Origin: Burkholderia glumae LMG 2196 = ATCC 33617
GTDB taxonomy: Bacteria; Pseudomonadota; Gammaproteobacteria; Burkholderiales; Burkholderiaceae
Reading direction: 5' to 3'
Assembly (NCBI RefSeq): GCF_000960995.1
Contig: NZ_CP009435.1
Coordinates: 558,001 to 622,000, forward strand
DNA: 64,000 nt
The notes under the pieces were generated by a model. That model saw only the letters and a list, made by a program, of their open reading frames with translations. It had not been told where the DNA came from and searched no databases. Positions 20,281 to 28,732 of this stretch are shown here, piece after piece (within the stretch, counting starts at the first letter, position 1; each line of letters begins with the position of its first letter). A program made the translations under genes and the position numbers.

Positions 20281-20318
20281 GCCCGGGTACGCGCCTCATG
20301 CGGCGCGCGTACCCGGGC
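20281..20318 (-). terminator. perfect 14-bp hairpin after the acyl-CoA dehydrogenase stop, no T tract
   Basis: Perfect 14-bp arms (20281-20294 and 20305-20318) flank a 10-base loop, starting six bases after the acyl-CoA dehydrogenase stop codon. There is no T run on either strand, so it is not a classical terminator. A processing or mRNA-stabilising hairpin inside the operon is as likely. Confidence 0.5.
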
Positions 20319-20324
20319 AAGTTG

Positions 20325-22112
20325 TCAGAACAGCGCTTCGTCGACTTCCATCAGCGTCTTCGAGCCGGCGCGCGCGGCGCGGATGGTGGCCGCGGTCTCG
20401 GGCAGCAGGCGCGCGAAATAGAAGCGCGCGGTGGCCAGCTTCGACTTGTAGAACGGATCGCCCGAGGCTTCCTTGTCGAGCGCGAGGCGCGCCATGCGAG
20501 CCCAGAAGTAGGCGAACACGAGGTGCCCGGCGGTGCGCAGGTACGGCACCGCGGCTGCGCCCACCTCGTCCGGGTTCTGCATCGCCTTCATGCCGATTTC
20601 CATGGTCAGCTTCTGCAGCTTCTCGCCGATGTCGGCCAGCGGATTAATGAACTCGGCCATCTCGGGCTTCACGCCCTCGGACTCGACGAACTCGGTCACG
20701 ATGGCGCCGAACTTCTTGAGCTTCGCGCCCATGTCGCCGAGCACCTTGCGGCCCAGCAGGTCCAGCGACTGGATCGAGTTGGTGCCCTCGTAGATCATGT
20801 TGATGCGCGCATCGCGCACGTACTGCTCCATGCCCCATTCGGAGATGAAGCCGTGCCCGCCGTAGATCTGCATCGCGTGGTTGGTGCACTCGAACGCGTT
20901 GTCGGTCAGGAACGCCTTGATGATCGGCGTGAGCAGCGCGACCAGGTCGGCCGACTCCTTGCGCACCGACTCGTCGCCGTGCGACAGCTCCTTGTCGATC
21001 TGCAGCGCGGCCCAGTACGTGAACGCGCGCGCGCCTTCCGCATAGGCCTTCTGCGTGAGCAGCATGCGGCGCACGTCGGGGTGCACGATGATCGGGTCGG
21101 CGGCCTTCTCAGGCGCCTTCGGGCCCGTCAGCGAGCGCATCTGCAGGCGCTCCTTCGCGTAGGCCAGCGAGTTCTGGTAGGCCACCTCGGTCAGGCCGAG
21201 ACCCTGCATCCCGACGCCGAGGCGCGCGGCGTTCATCATCACGAACATCGCGTTCAAGCCCTTGTTGGGCTCGCCCACCAGCCAGCCCTTCGCGTTGTCG
21301 AGATTCATCACGCAGGTGGCGTTGCCGTGGATGCCCATCTTGTGCTCGATCGAGCCGCACTTGATGCCGTTGCGCTCGCCCGGCTCGCCCGAGGCGTCGG
21401 GGATGAACTTCGGCACGATGAACAGCGAAATGCCCTTGGTGCCCTGCGGCGCGTCCGGCAGGCGCGCGAGCACCAGGTGGACGATGTTGGCCGACATGTC
21501 GTGCTCGCCGCTCGAGATGAAGATCTTCGTGCCGCTGATCGAGTAGGCGCCGTCGCCGATCGGCTCGGCCTTGGTGCGCAGGATGCCGAGGTCGGTGCCG
21601 CAATGCGGCTCGGTCAGGCACATGGTGCCGGTCCATTCGCCCGACACGAGCTTCGGCAGGTATTGCTGCTGCAATTCCGGCGCGCCGTGCGCGTGCAGGC
21701 ATTCGTAGGCGCCGTGCGACAGGCCCGGATACATGGTCCAGGCCTGGTTCGCCGAGTTCATCATCTCGTAGAGCGCGTTGTTGACGAACGCGGGCAGGCC
21801 CTGGCCGCCATACTCGGGGTCGCACCCGAGCGCGGGCCAGCCGGCGTCGATGTACTGGCGGTAAGCATCCTTGAAGCCGGTGGGCGTGGTGACCACGCCG
21901 TCACCCTGGTACTTGCAGCCTTCGCGGTCGCCCACCTGGTTGAGCGGGAACAGCACCTCGGCGCAGAACTTGCCGGCTTCCTCGAGCACCTGATTGATGG
22001 TGTCGGCATCGAGATCCGCGTGTTTCGGCATCTGCTTCAGTTCGGCTTCGACGTTGAGCAACTCGTGCAGCACGAATTGCATGTCGCGCAGCGGGGCAAC
22101 GTACTGTCCCAT
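20325..22112 (-). CDS. acyl-CoA dehydrogenase (long FadE/DmdC-like form)
   Basis: A 595-residue FAD-dependent acyl-CoA dehydrogenase catalysing the first oxidation of beta-oxidation. Seen: an N-terminal MGQYVAPLRDMQFVLHE extension typical of the long subfamily, DPEYGGQGLPAFV near residue 100, the FAD/substrate segment MCLTEPHCGTDLG near residue 165, KIFISSGEHD, then IYGGHGFISEWGMEQYVRDAR and YEGTNSIQSLDLLGRK near residues 420-450, which include the catalytic base region. The start at 22112 has a GGAGAG ribosome-binding site; four upstream codons are open. The fused dehydrogenase gene follows. Confidence 0.93.
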   Translation of the reverse strand: MGQYVAPLRDMQFVLHELLNVEAELKQMPKHADLDADTINQVLEEAGKFCAEVLFPLNQVGDREGCKYQGDGVVTTPTGFKDAYRQYIDAGWPALGCDPEYGGQGLPAFVNNALYEMMNSANQAWTMYPGLSHGAYECLHAHGAPELQQQYLPKLVSGEWTGTMCLTEPHCGTDLGILRTKAEPIGDGAYSISGTKIFISSGEHDMSANIVHLVLARLPDAPQGTKGISLFIVPKFIPDASGEPGERNGIKCGSIEHKMGIHGNATCVMNLDNAKGWLVGEPNKGLNAMFVMMNAARLGVGMQGLGLTEVAYQNSLAYAKERLQMRSLTGPKAPEKAADPIIVHPDVRRMLLTQKAYAEGARAFTYWAALQIDKELSHGDESVRKESADLVALLTPIIKAFLTDNAFECTNHAMQIYGGHGFISEWGMEQYVRDARINMIYEGTNSIQSLDLLGRKVLGDMGAKLKKFGAIVTEFVESEGVKPEMAEFINPLADIGEKLQKLTMEIGMKAMQNPDEVGAAAVPYLRTAGHLVFAYFWARMARLALDKEASGDPFYKSKLATARFYFARLLPETAATIRAARAGSKTLMEVDEALF

Positions 22113-22168
22113 GACTCTCTCCAAAGGTAGGGCACTGGCTCGAGCCTCGCGCGGGCGTCACGGCACCG

Positions 22169-22768
22169 CTACCGGCTCTCGCTCTGATACGAAACGATCG
22201 TCTTTTCCAGCGCGGCCCAGGTCAGACGCACGCCGTCCGGCAGATGCAGGAAGCGGGCGTCGTGATGCAGGCCGAGCGTGAAGCTGTACAACTCGAAGAG
22301 CATCACGTCCGGATCGGTGTCCGGACGCAGATGGCCTTCGTCCTTCGCCTGCGAAATCGCACGCAGCAGCGCGGCGCGCCAGGCCGTCACGCTCGCGATC
22401 AGTTGCTCGCGCACCGGACTGTCGGGCCGGTCGTCGTACTCCACGGCGCCGCTGATGTAGATGCATCCGGTCGTCACTTCCTGGATGCGCTTCTCGATCC
22501 AGCGGGCCAGCATCGCACGCAGACGCGGCAGGCCGCGCGGCTCGCGCAGGCTCGGAAAAAACACCTCGCTCTCGAAGCGGCGGTGATACTCTCGCACAAC
22601 CTCCACCTGGAGGTCCTCGCGTGAACCGAAGTGTGCGAACACACCGCTCTTGCTCATCTGCATGCGCTCGGCCAGCAGGCCGATCGTCAGACCCTCCAGC
22701 CCGTCACGGCTGGCAAGGTCCAAAGCTGCTTCGAGTATCGCGGCACGCGTTTGTTCGCCTTTTCGCAT
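22169..22768 (-). CDS. TetR family transcriptional regulator
   Basis: A 199-residue TetR repressor. Seen: a basic MRKGEQTRAAILEAALDLAS start, the DNA-binding helix-turn-helix GLTIGLLAERMQMSKSGVFAHFGSREDL (residues about 28-55, split here only for description), and a helical ligand-binding part. It is the first gene of the acyl-CoA dehydrogenase, fused dehydrogenase/hydratase and thiolase run, so it probably senses acyl-CoA and controls fatty-acid degradation; that is inference from position. The start was chosen at the TetR N-terminus, since the upstream open frame crosses the AT-rich promoter region. Confidence 0.88.
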   Translation of the reverse strand: MRKGEQTRAAILEAALDLASRDGLEGLTIGLLAERMQMSKSGVFAHFGSREDLQVEVVREYHRRFESEVFFPSLREPRGLPRLRAMLARWIEKRIQEVTTGCIYISGAVEYDDRPDSPVREQLIASVTAWRAALLRAISQAKDEGHLRPDTDPDVMLFELYSFTLGLHHDARFLHLPDGVRLTWAALEKTIVSYQSESR

Positions 22769-22823
22769 AAGCTTGATGTCTAAACCGTTCAAGAGGCAAT
22801 CCAAAAAATCGAACGGCCGTACT

Positions 22824-22852
22824 ATTATTGAGTGCGACCGTGTGTCGAACAA
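22824..22852 (-). promoter_or_regulatory. candidate sigma-70 promoter of the tetR-beta-oxidation genes
   Basis: On the minus strand TTGTTC (22852-22847) and AATAAT (22829-22824) are separated by exactly 17 bases, 55 bases ahead of the TetR start. The surrounding 60 bases are far more AT-rich than the rest of the window. An ACGGCCGT palindrome at 22813-22820, just downstream, could be part of an operator. Confidence 0.55.
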
Positions 22853-23007
22853 GGAAATTATTAGATTCGGGTGTCTAACCGACCCGGGACGGTTCTCAGG
22901 CCGTGGCGGCCGGCACGGCAAGGGTTGACCAGCCCTGCGCGCGGCATTCCGGCGCGCCCCCGGGGCTCGCAACGAACGGGCCTGCGGCCGGTTCCGGCCG
23001 GCGCGGG

Positions 23008-24282
23008 CTAGTCGTAGCCGCCCACCGTCAGCAGTTTCATCGACCAGCGGTACGCGGTGTAGGCGAGCCAGTTCATCAGCCGCTCCAGCGGCGGGCGCGC
23101 CGCGTAGCGGGCCGCGTCGATCTCGCGGCCGTCCGCGAAGGCCGCGTCGATCGCCTCGCGCAGCGCGGCGATCTCGGCGTCGTGCCGCACCAGCACCACG
23201 TTCGCCTCGTTATTGAGCATCAGGCTCAGGGCGTCGAGGTTCGACGAGCCGACGGTCGCCCAGCTGTCGTCGACCACCGCCACCTTGCCGTGCAGCATGG
23301 TCCGGTCGTACTCGGCCACCCGCACCCCGGCGCGCAGCAACGCATGATAAAGGAACGGCACGGCCGTATCGAGCGCGACGAATTCCTTGCGGCCGATCAG
23401 CACGCGCACCTCGACGCCGCGCCGCGCCGCGTTGGTCAGCGCGCGGCGCAGCTTGCGCCCCGGCATGAAGTACGGATTGGCCAGCACCACCGCCTGGCGC
23501 GCGCGGCCGATCGCGGCCAGGTAGGCCTTCTCGATCGCGCGCCGGTTCAGCACGTTGTCGCGCGCGACGAACGCCACGCTCGGTTCGGTCACGTTGCGCA
23601 GCGCGCCCACCTTGACCCAGCGATGATTGCGCACCCAGCGCCGGAAGCGCGCGGCGAACGCCTCGCTCGTCACCGTCGGCGGCACGTACTGCGCATAGCG
23701 CTTGTGGCCCATCCGCACGCGATACCACTGCACCTCGAACGCCGCGCGCACGTCGGCCGCGGCCGGCCCGGCCAGCTCGACGGCGAAATCCCAGCGCGGG
23801 AACGGCAGGCGCTCGCCGTTCTGCTCGTAATCGTCCACGATGTTGATGCCGCCGCAGAACGCGTAGGCGTCGTCGACGCAGGCGAGCTTGCGGTGCGTGC
23901 GCGAAAAGCCGAGGCGGCCGAACAGGTAGCGGTTGTAGATGCGGTGCTCGATGCCGGCCGCCTGCCAGCGCTCGAACAGCGGCAGGCGCGCGGTGCCGAT
24001 GCCGTCGGTGATCACGCGCACGTGCACGCCGCGCCCGGCCGCGCGCAGCAGCGCGTCGGACACCAGGCGGCCGGCCGCGTCGTCGCAGAAGATGTAGGTT
24101 TCCAGCAGCACCGACACCGAGGCCTCGTCGATGCGGCGCACCAGCGCCGGAAAGAACTCGGCGCCGCCGTGGCGCAGCGTGACGGTGTTGCCGGCGCTGA
24201 ACGCGAGCCGCGACGACGACCCGCGCTCCTGCAGGAACAGGTCCCGCAACTGGGTGAGGCGCAGCCGCTTGCCGCCGCTCAT
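23008..24282 (-). CDS. clsB: cardiolipin synthase B-type phospholipase D family protein
   Basis: A 424-residue protein with two HKD motifs, HRKLACVDDAYAFCGGIN (near residue 130) and HGKVAVVDDSWATVGSSN (near residue 330). These are the paired phosphatidyltransferase active-site halves of the PLD superfamily. No N-terminal membrane helices are present, which fits ClsB (cytoplasmic-face cardiolipin or phosphatidylglycerol synthesis) better than ClsA. Its ATG overlaps the end of nudB by four bases (ATGA), so the two are translationally coupled. Confidence 0.88.
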   Translation of the reverse strand: MSGGKRLRLTQLRDLFLQERGSSSRLAFSAGNTVTLRHGGAEFFPALVRRIDEASVSVLLETYIFCDDAAGRLVSDALLRAAGRGVHVRVITDGIGTARLPLFERWQAAGIEHRIYNRYLFGRLGFSRTHRKLACVDDAYAFCGGINIVDDYEQNGERLPFPRWDFAVELAGPAAADVRAAFEVQWYRVRMGHKRYAQYVPPTVTSEAFAARFRRWVRNHRWVKVGALRNVTEPSVAFVARDNVLNRRAIEKAYLAAIGRARQAVVLANPYFMPGRKLRRALTNAARRGVEVRVLIGRKEFVALDTAVPFLYHALLRAGVRVAEYDRTMLHGKVAVVDDSWATVGSSNLDALSLMLNNEANVVLVRHDAEIAALREAIDAAFADGREIDAARYAARPPLERLMNWLAYTAYRWSMKLLTVGGYD

Positions 24283-24755
24283 GCCTCACGCGCCGCGAGG
24301 CGCGCGGGAAGCTGAAGGATCGCCTCGGCGTTGGACGGCGAGTAGCAGCGCGCGGCCGCCTCGCGGTACGGCAGCCAGAGATGCTCGGTGTGCTCGCGCG
24401 GCGACAGCGTGACGCCAATCCCGGCGGGCACCTCGAGGCTGAACCAGTGCTCGGTGTTGCGCGTGACGCCGGGCGCGTAGCGGTGCAGGTATTGCGGATA
24501 GATCGAGTACTCGATCTGGTGGCGCCAGTCGACGAGCGCGGCGAGCGGCACGCCCTCGCTGCCGACCACGATGCCGGTCTCCTCGCCGACCTCGCGAATC
24601 GCGGTGGCGGCGAGCGGCTCGTCCGGCCGGTCCTTCGAGCCCGTCACCGACTGCCAGAAGCCGGGCAGGTCGGCGCGCTTGATGATCAGCACGTCAAGTG
24701 CGGCGGTATGGATCACGACCAGGACGGATTCGGGGATTTTCGGCGGCTTCGTCAT
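24279..24755 (-). CDS. nudB: dihydroneopterin triphosphate diphosphatase (Nudix)
   Basis: A 158-residue Nudix hydrolase. Seen: the Nudix box GSKDRPDEPLAATAIREVGE continuing into ETGI (residues about 39-62). The N-terminal IPESVLVVIHTAALDVLIIKR and the GFWQSVTGS lead-in are characteristic of NudB, which releases pyrophosphate from dihydroneopterin triphosphate in folate synthesis. It follows aspS on the same strand, as nudB does near aspS in E. coli, and overlaps clsB by four bases. Confidence 0.9.
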   Translation of the reverse strand: MTKPPKIPESVLVVIHTAALDVLIIKRADLPGFWQSVTGSKDRPDEPLAATAIREVGEETGIVVGSEGVPLAALVDWRHQIEYSIYPQYLHRYAPGVTRNTEHWFSLEVPAGIGVTLSPREHTEHLWLPYREAAARCYSPSNAEAILQLPARLAAREA

Positions 24756-25070
24756 TGCGGGTGCGGCCGCCGGCGCGGAACTTCGCGCCGGCCGGCCGGG
24801 GACTTCGGGACCGGCAGACTGTACCGCAAAACGAAGGCCGCCGCGTGTCGGGGCACCGCCGGCGCGCGCAGTGAGCCGAAGGAGCTTTCCCGCCGCGCGC
24901 CGGCCCGCTCGAGCAGGCGCTCGCCCGAGCGCCGTCGAGCCGCCAGCCGCCAGCCGCCAGCCGCAGGCGCCGGCGCCGGCGCTGGACGATAAAAAGCCCG
25001 GCCGGTGCAGCCACCGGCCGGGCTCCGTCGCGTCGACGGCCGCCCGCGCGAGGCGCGGGCGAGCGCCGCG
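24756..25070. other. intergenic region between nudB and aspS
   Basis: This 315-base stretch holds the aspS terminator at its right end (24991-25024). Between that and nudB I see GC-rich sequence with short GCC/GGC repeats and no convincing gene. A nudB promoter should lie here, but no clear -35/-10 pair was found. Confidence 0.6.
24991..25024 (-). terminator. intrinsic terminator of aspS
   Basis: On the minus strand a perfect 13-bp GC-rich stem (arms 25024-25012 and 25007-24995) with a 4-base loop runs into a T stretch (24995-24991). It lies about 46 bases after the aspS stop. Confidence 0.93.
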
Positions 25071-26870
25071 TTACGCCTTCTGTTCCGGCTGACGCAGGCG
25101 AATGTGCAGTTCCTTCAGCTGGCGCTCGTCCACCGGGCTCGGCGCCTGCGTGAGCAGATCCTGCGCACGCTGCGTCTTCGGGAACGCGATCACGTCGCGG
25201 ATCGAATCGGCGCCGGCCATCATGGTGATGATCCGGTCGAGGCCGAACGCGATCCCGCCGTGCGGCGGCGCGCCGTACTGCAGCGCGTCGAGCAGGAAGC
25301 CGAACTTCGCCTGGGCTTCCTCCGGCCCGATCTTCAGCGCGCGGAACACCTTGCTCTGCACGTCCTCCTGGAAGATCCGCACCGAACCGCCGCCGATTTC
25401 CCAGCCGTTCAGCACCATGTCGTAGGCCTTCGCCAGGCAGCGGCCCGGGTCCGTTTCGAGGTACTCGAGGTGCTCGTCCTTCGGGCTCGTGAACGGATGG
25501 TGCGCGGCCACGTAGCGCGCATCCTCGTCGTCGTACTCGAACATCGGGAAGTCGATCACCCACAGCGGCTTCCAGCCCGACTCGACGAGGCCGTTGGCCT
25601 TGCCGAACTCCGAATGGCCGATCTTCAGGCGCAGCGCGCCGAGGCTGTCGTTGACCACCTTCGCGCGGTCGGCCGCGAAGAAGATGATGTCGCCGTCCTG
25701 CGCGCCGGTGCGCTCGAGGATCGCGGCGATCGACGCGTCGTGCAGGTTCTTCACGATCGGGCTCTGCAGGCCGTCACGGCCCTTGGCTTTCTCGTTGACC
25801 TTGATCCATGCCAGGCCCTTGGCACCGTAGATGCGCACGAACTCGGTGTAGCCGTCGATGTCGCCGCGCGTGAGCTCGCCGCCCTTGGGCACGCGCAGCG
25901 CCGCGACCCGGCCGTCCTTGGTGTTGGCCGGCGCGCTGAACACCTTGAAGTCGACATCCTTCATCGCGTCGGTCAGCTCGGTGAACTCGAGCTTCACGCG
26001 CAGGTCCGGCTTGTCCGAGCCGAAGCGCGCCATGGCTTCCGAGTACGGCATGACCGGGAACTTCGCGCCCAGCTCGACGCCGATCGTCTTGTGGAAGACG
26101 TGGCGGATCATTTCCTCGAACAGGTCGCGGATCTCCTGCTCGCCCAGGAACGAGGTCTCGCAGTCGATCTGCGTGAATTCGGGCTGGCGGTCGGCGCGCA
26201 GGTCCTCGTCGCGGAAGCACTTGGTGATCTGGTAGTAGCGGTCGAAGTTCGCCACCATCAGCAGCTGCTTGAACAGCTGCGGCGACTGCGGCAGCGCGAA
26301 GAACTGGCCCGCGTTGACGCGCGACGGCACCAGGTAGTCGCGCGCGCCTTCCGGCGTGCTCTTGGTCAGCATCGGCGTTTCGATGTCGATGAAGCCCTGC
26401 TCGTCGAGGTACTTGCGGACCTCGATCGCCACCCGGTAGCGCAGGCGCAGGTTGTGCTGCATCTGCGGACGGCGCAGGTCGAGCACGCGATGCGTGAGGC
26501 GCGTGGTTTCGGAGAGATTGTCGTCGTCGAGCTGGAACGGCGGCGTGACCGACGGGTTCAGCACCGTCAGCTCGTGGCACAGCACCTCGATCTTGCCGCT
26601 CTTCAGGCCGGCGTTGATCGTGCCGTCCGGACGGCCGCGCACGAGGCCCTTCACCTGGATGCAGAACTCGTTGCGCACGCCCTCGGCCGCCGCGAACATC
26701 TCCGCGCGGTCCGGGTCGCACACCACCTGCACGAGGCCCTCACGATCGCGCAGGTCGATGAAGATCACACCGCCGTGGTCGCGGCGGCGATGCACCCAGC
26801 CGCACAGCGAAACGGTTTGGCCCAGCAGGTGTTCGGTCACGAGACCGCAGTATTCAGTTCGCATCGACAT
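25071..26870 (-). CDS. aspS: aspartyl-tRNA synthetase
   Basis: A 599-residue class IIb synthetase. Seen: an N-terminal OB-fold anticodon domain starting MSMRTEYCGLVTEHLLGQTV, motif 2 CFRDEDLRADRQPEFTQID near residue 218, the bacterial GAD insertion (residues about 290-420), and motif 3 GGIAFGLDRIITMMAGADSI near residue 525. Length is typical. It is preceded by the FmdB-like and DUF502 genes, a common beta-proteobacterial arrangement, and followed by a strong terminator. Discriminating versus non-discriminating charging cannot be judged by eye. Confidence 0.97.
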   Translation of the reverse strand: MSMRTEYCGLVTEHLLGQTVSLCGWVHRRRDHGGVIFIDLRDREGLVQVVCDPDRAEMFAAAEGVRNEFCIQVKGLVRGRPDGTINAGLKSGKIEVLCHELTVLNPSVTPPFQLDDDNLSETTRLTHRVLDLRRPQMQHNLRLRYRVAIEVRKYLDEQGFIDIETPMLTKSTPEGARDYLVPSRVNAGQFFALPQSPQLFKQLLMVANFDRYYQITKCFRDEDLRADRQPEFTQIDCETSFLGEQEIRDLFEEMIRHVFHKTIGVELGAKFPVMPYSEAMARFGSDKPDLRVKLEFTELTDAMKDVDFKVFSAPANTKDGRVAALRVPKGGELTRGDIDGYTEFVRIYGAKGLAWIKVNEKAKGRDGLQSPIVKNLHDASIAAILERTGAQDGDIIFFAADRAKVVNDSLGALRLKIGHSEFGKANGLVESGWKPLWVIDFPMFEYDDEDARYVAAHHPFTSPKDEHLEYLETDPGRCLAKAYDMVLNGWEIGGGSVRIFQEDVQSKVFRALKIGPEEAQAKFGFLLDALQYGAPPHGGIAFGLDRIITMMAGADSIRDVIAFPKTQRAQDLLTQAPSPVDERQLKELHIRLRQPEQKA

Positions 26871-26925
26871 GATGTTTGCTTTCGTTCGGTTTGATCAACG
26901 GGGCGCAACACGCACACCCGGGGCA

Positions 26926-27573
26926 TTACAGCGGCGGCTCGACGGGCGGACGCGCAGGTGCGGGCACGGGCACCGAAGGCGCGACGACGCCCATCGAGAC
27001 GATGTATTTCAGCGCGGCGTCGACCGACATGTCGAGCTCGACGACCTCGCTCTTGGGCACCATCAGGAAGAAGCCGGACGTGGGGTTCGGCGTGGTCGGC
27101 ACGTACACGCTCACGTACTCTTCCTTCAGGTGATTGACCACGTCGCCGCCGGGCACGCCGGTCAGAAACGCGATCGTATAGGACCCGCGGCGCGGATACT
27201 CGATCAGCAGCGCCTTGCGGAATGCGTTGCCGCTGCTCGACAGCAGCGTATCGGACACCTGCTTGACGCTCGTGTAGATCGGCCCGACGACCGGAATGTG
27301 CCGCACCACGGCGTTCCACCACGTGACGAGCTTCTGGCCGATGAAATTCTGCGTGGCCAGCCCGACGATGAAGATGAAGGCGAGCGTGAGCAACGCGCCG
27401 ATGCCGGGCAGATGGAAGCCGAGCACGCGCTCCGGCTGCCACGATTCCGGCAGCAGCAGCAGCGTCTGATCCATGATCCCGATCACCGAGCCGAGCACCC
27501 ACAGCGTGATCGCGAGCGGGACGAGGACCAGGAGGCCGGTCAGGAATACCGTTTTGAGGGTCGTCTTCTTCAT
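26926..27573 (-). CDS. DUF502 family membrane protein
   Basis: A 215-residue inner-membrane protein of the DUF502 family; function unknown. Seen: two membrane helices near the N-terminus (residues about 8-35 and 63-88), then conserved VRHIPVVGPIYTSVKQVSDTL and a VSVYVPTTPNPTSGFF block, both hallmarks of the family, and a Pro/Ala-rich tail. Two consecutive ATG codons (27576 and 27573) could start it; the second gives the usual MKKTTLK. It lies between the FmdB-like gene and aspS, probably in one operon. Confidence 0.87.
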   Translation of the reverse strand: MKKTTLKTVFLTGLLVLVPLAITLWVLGSVIGIMDQTLLLLPESWQPERVLGFHLPGIGALLTLAFIFIVGLATQNFIGQKLVTWWNAVVRHIPVVGPIYTSVKQVSDTLLSSSGNAFRKALLIEYPRRGSYTIAFLTGVPGGDVVNHLKEEYVSVYVPTTPNPTSGFFLMVPKSEVVELDMSVDAALKYIVSMGVVAPSVPVPAPARPPVEPPL

Positions 27574-27646
27574 CATCAGCCGTGAGGTAACCGCGCCGGT
27601 GCCCGGCACGTAAACGCCGGCGCCCGGTCCGGGCGCCGGATCGTCA

Positions 27647-27994
27647 TCAGGTGTCGCTCGGCGCGGCAGGCGCGGCAGGCGCAGCGGTGCTCGCGCCGGC
27701 GGCCGGCGCGGCCGGCGGCGAACCCGCAGCCGGCGCGGCCGCGTCGGGCTTGGCGGCCTCGCTGCCTGCACCGTCCGCGGCGCCGGCAGCGGGCGCACTC
27801 TTGCCGCCCGAGCCGCCCCGGAAATCGGTCACGTACCAGCCCGATCCCTTCAACTGAAATCCGGCGGCGGTCACCTGCTTGCGGAAGGCATCCTTCCCGC
27901 ATTCGGGGCAAACGGACAGCGGCGCGTCGCTGATCTTCTGGAGCACGTCCTTCGCGAAACCGCACGCATCGCAACGATAGGCGTAAATCGGCAT
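27647..27994 (-). CDS. FmdB-type zinc ribbon protein
   Basis: A 115-residue protein. The N-terminal 45 residues form a zinc ribbon with CDACG and CPECG knuckles (MPIYAYRCDACG at the start), followed by a GSGWYVTDF segment typical of the family. The C-terminal half is an Ala/Pro/Gly low-complexity tail. The family is sometimes called a regulatory protein, but no firm function is known. It is the first gene of a likely FmdB-DUF502-aspS operon. Confidence 0.87.
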   Translation of the reverse strand: MPIYAYRCDACGFAKDVLQKISDAPLSVCPECGKDAFRKQVTAAGFQLKGSGWYVTDFRGGSGGKSAPAAGAADGAGSEAAKPDAAAPAAGSPPAAPAAGASTAAPAAPAAPSDT

Positions 27995-28037
27995 GTTTTT
28001 TTCCCGCGGAAACTAGAAACGTCTTGCAAAACCTTGA

Positions 28038-28043
28038 ATTATA
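28038..28043 (-). promoter_or_regulatory. perfect -10 box ahead of the FmdB-DUF502-aspS genes
   Basis: TATAAT on the minus strand (28043-28038) overlaps the TAA stop codon of the upstream methyltransferase gene and lies 43 bases before the FmdB-like start. No good -35 box is present at 16-18 bases, so the promoter would be weak or activator-dependent. Confidence 0.45.
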
Positions 28044-28719
28044 TCCGAAAGCTCGCCGTACTCCGGCCGTTTCGGCGCCAGGTGAGCCAGCTTTCGCGCC
28101 CTTCGAACACCGGCAGCGAATCGGCGACCGGCCGCGCCTCCTCAAGCACGAACCAGGGCCTCAGCAGCGCCTCGAGCGCCTCGCGCTCGATGCCGAACGG
28201 CGGCCCCCTGCGCGTCGACGCGCCCAGCACGAAACAGCCGGCCAGCACGCCGCCCGCCGGCAGCAGCGCGGCCATGCGCGCCGCGTAGTCCGGCCAGCGC
28301 GCCGGCCGCAGCGCGCAGAGGAAGGCGCGCTCGTAGATCCATTGCGGCCGCCACGGCGGCGCATAGGCGAAGAAATCGGCCTGCTCGACCACGCCCGCGT
28401 GCTCGCCGAGCTGCCGGCGCGCGGCGTCCACGGCACTCGCCGAGAAATCGATCGCCCTCACCGGCCAGCCGGCCCGTGCCAGCCACTGCGCCTCGTAGGC
28501 GCTGCCGCAGCCGGGCACCAGCACCGGACACGGCGCGAGCGCGCCCGCGAAGGCGATGAACGCCTCGGGCACGCACGCGAGGTCCCAAGGCAGGAAATCG
28601 CGGTCGAAGCGCTCGTCCCAGAACGCGGCGCTGCCCGGGTCGCGATGCACGAAGCCGGCGCCCGCCGCGCCGTCCGGCGGCACCGCGACGTCGTCCGGCT
28701 TGCGGCGGCGCTCGCTCAC
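28039..28719 (-). CDS. TPMT-family SAM-dependent methyltransferase
   Basis: A 226-residue class I methyltransferase resembling the thiopurine/thiol methyltransferase (TPMT) family. Seen: FWDERFDRDFLPWDL near residue 35, the SAM motif VLVPGCGSAYEAQWLARAGW (residues about 66-85), IDFSASAVDAAR, and DFFAYAPP in the position of the adenine-binding loop. Likely substrates are thiols or metalloids, but this is not predictable. It starts 14 bases after ubiB on the same strand and may be co-transcribed with it. Confidence 0.82.
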   Translation of the reverse strand: MSERRRKPDDVAVPPDGAAGAGFVHRDPGSAAFWDERFDRDFLPWDLACVPEAFIAFAGALAPCPVLVPGCGSAYEAQWLARAGWPVRAIDFSASAVDAARRQLGEHAGVVEQADFFAYAPPWRPQWIYERAFLCALRPARWPDYAARMAALLPAGGVLAGCFVLGASTRRGPPFGIEREALEALLRPWFVLEEARPVADSLPVFEGRESWLTWRRNGRSTASFRI

Positions 28720-28732
28720 GGCCGCTCCCGGG

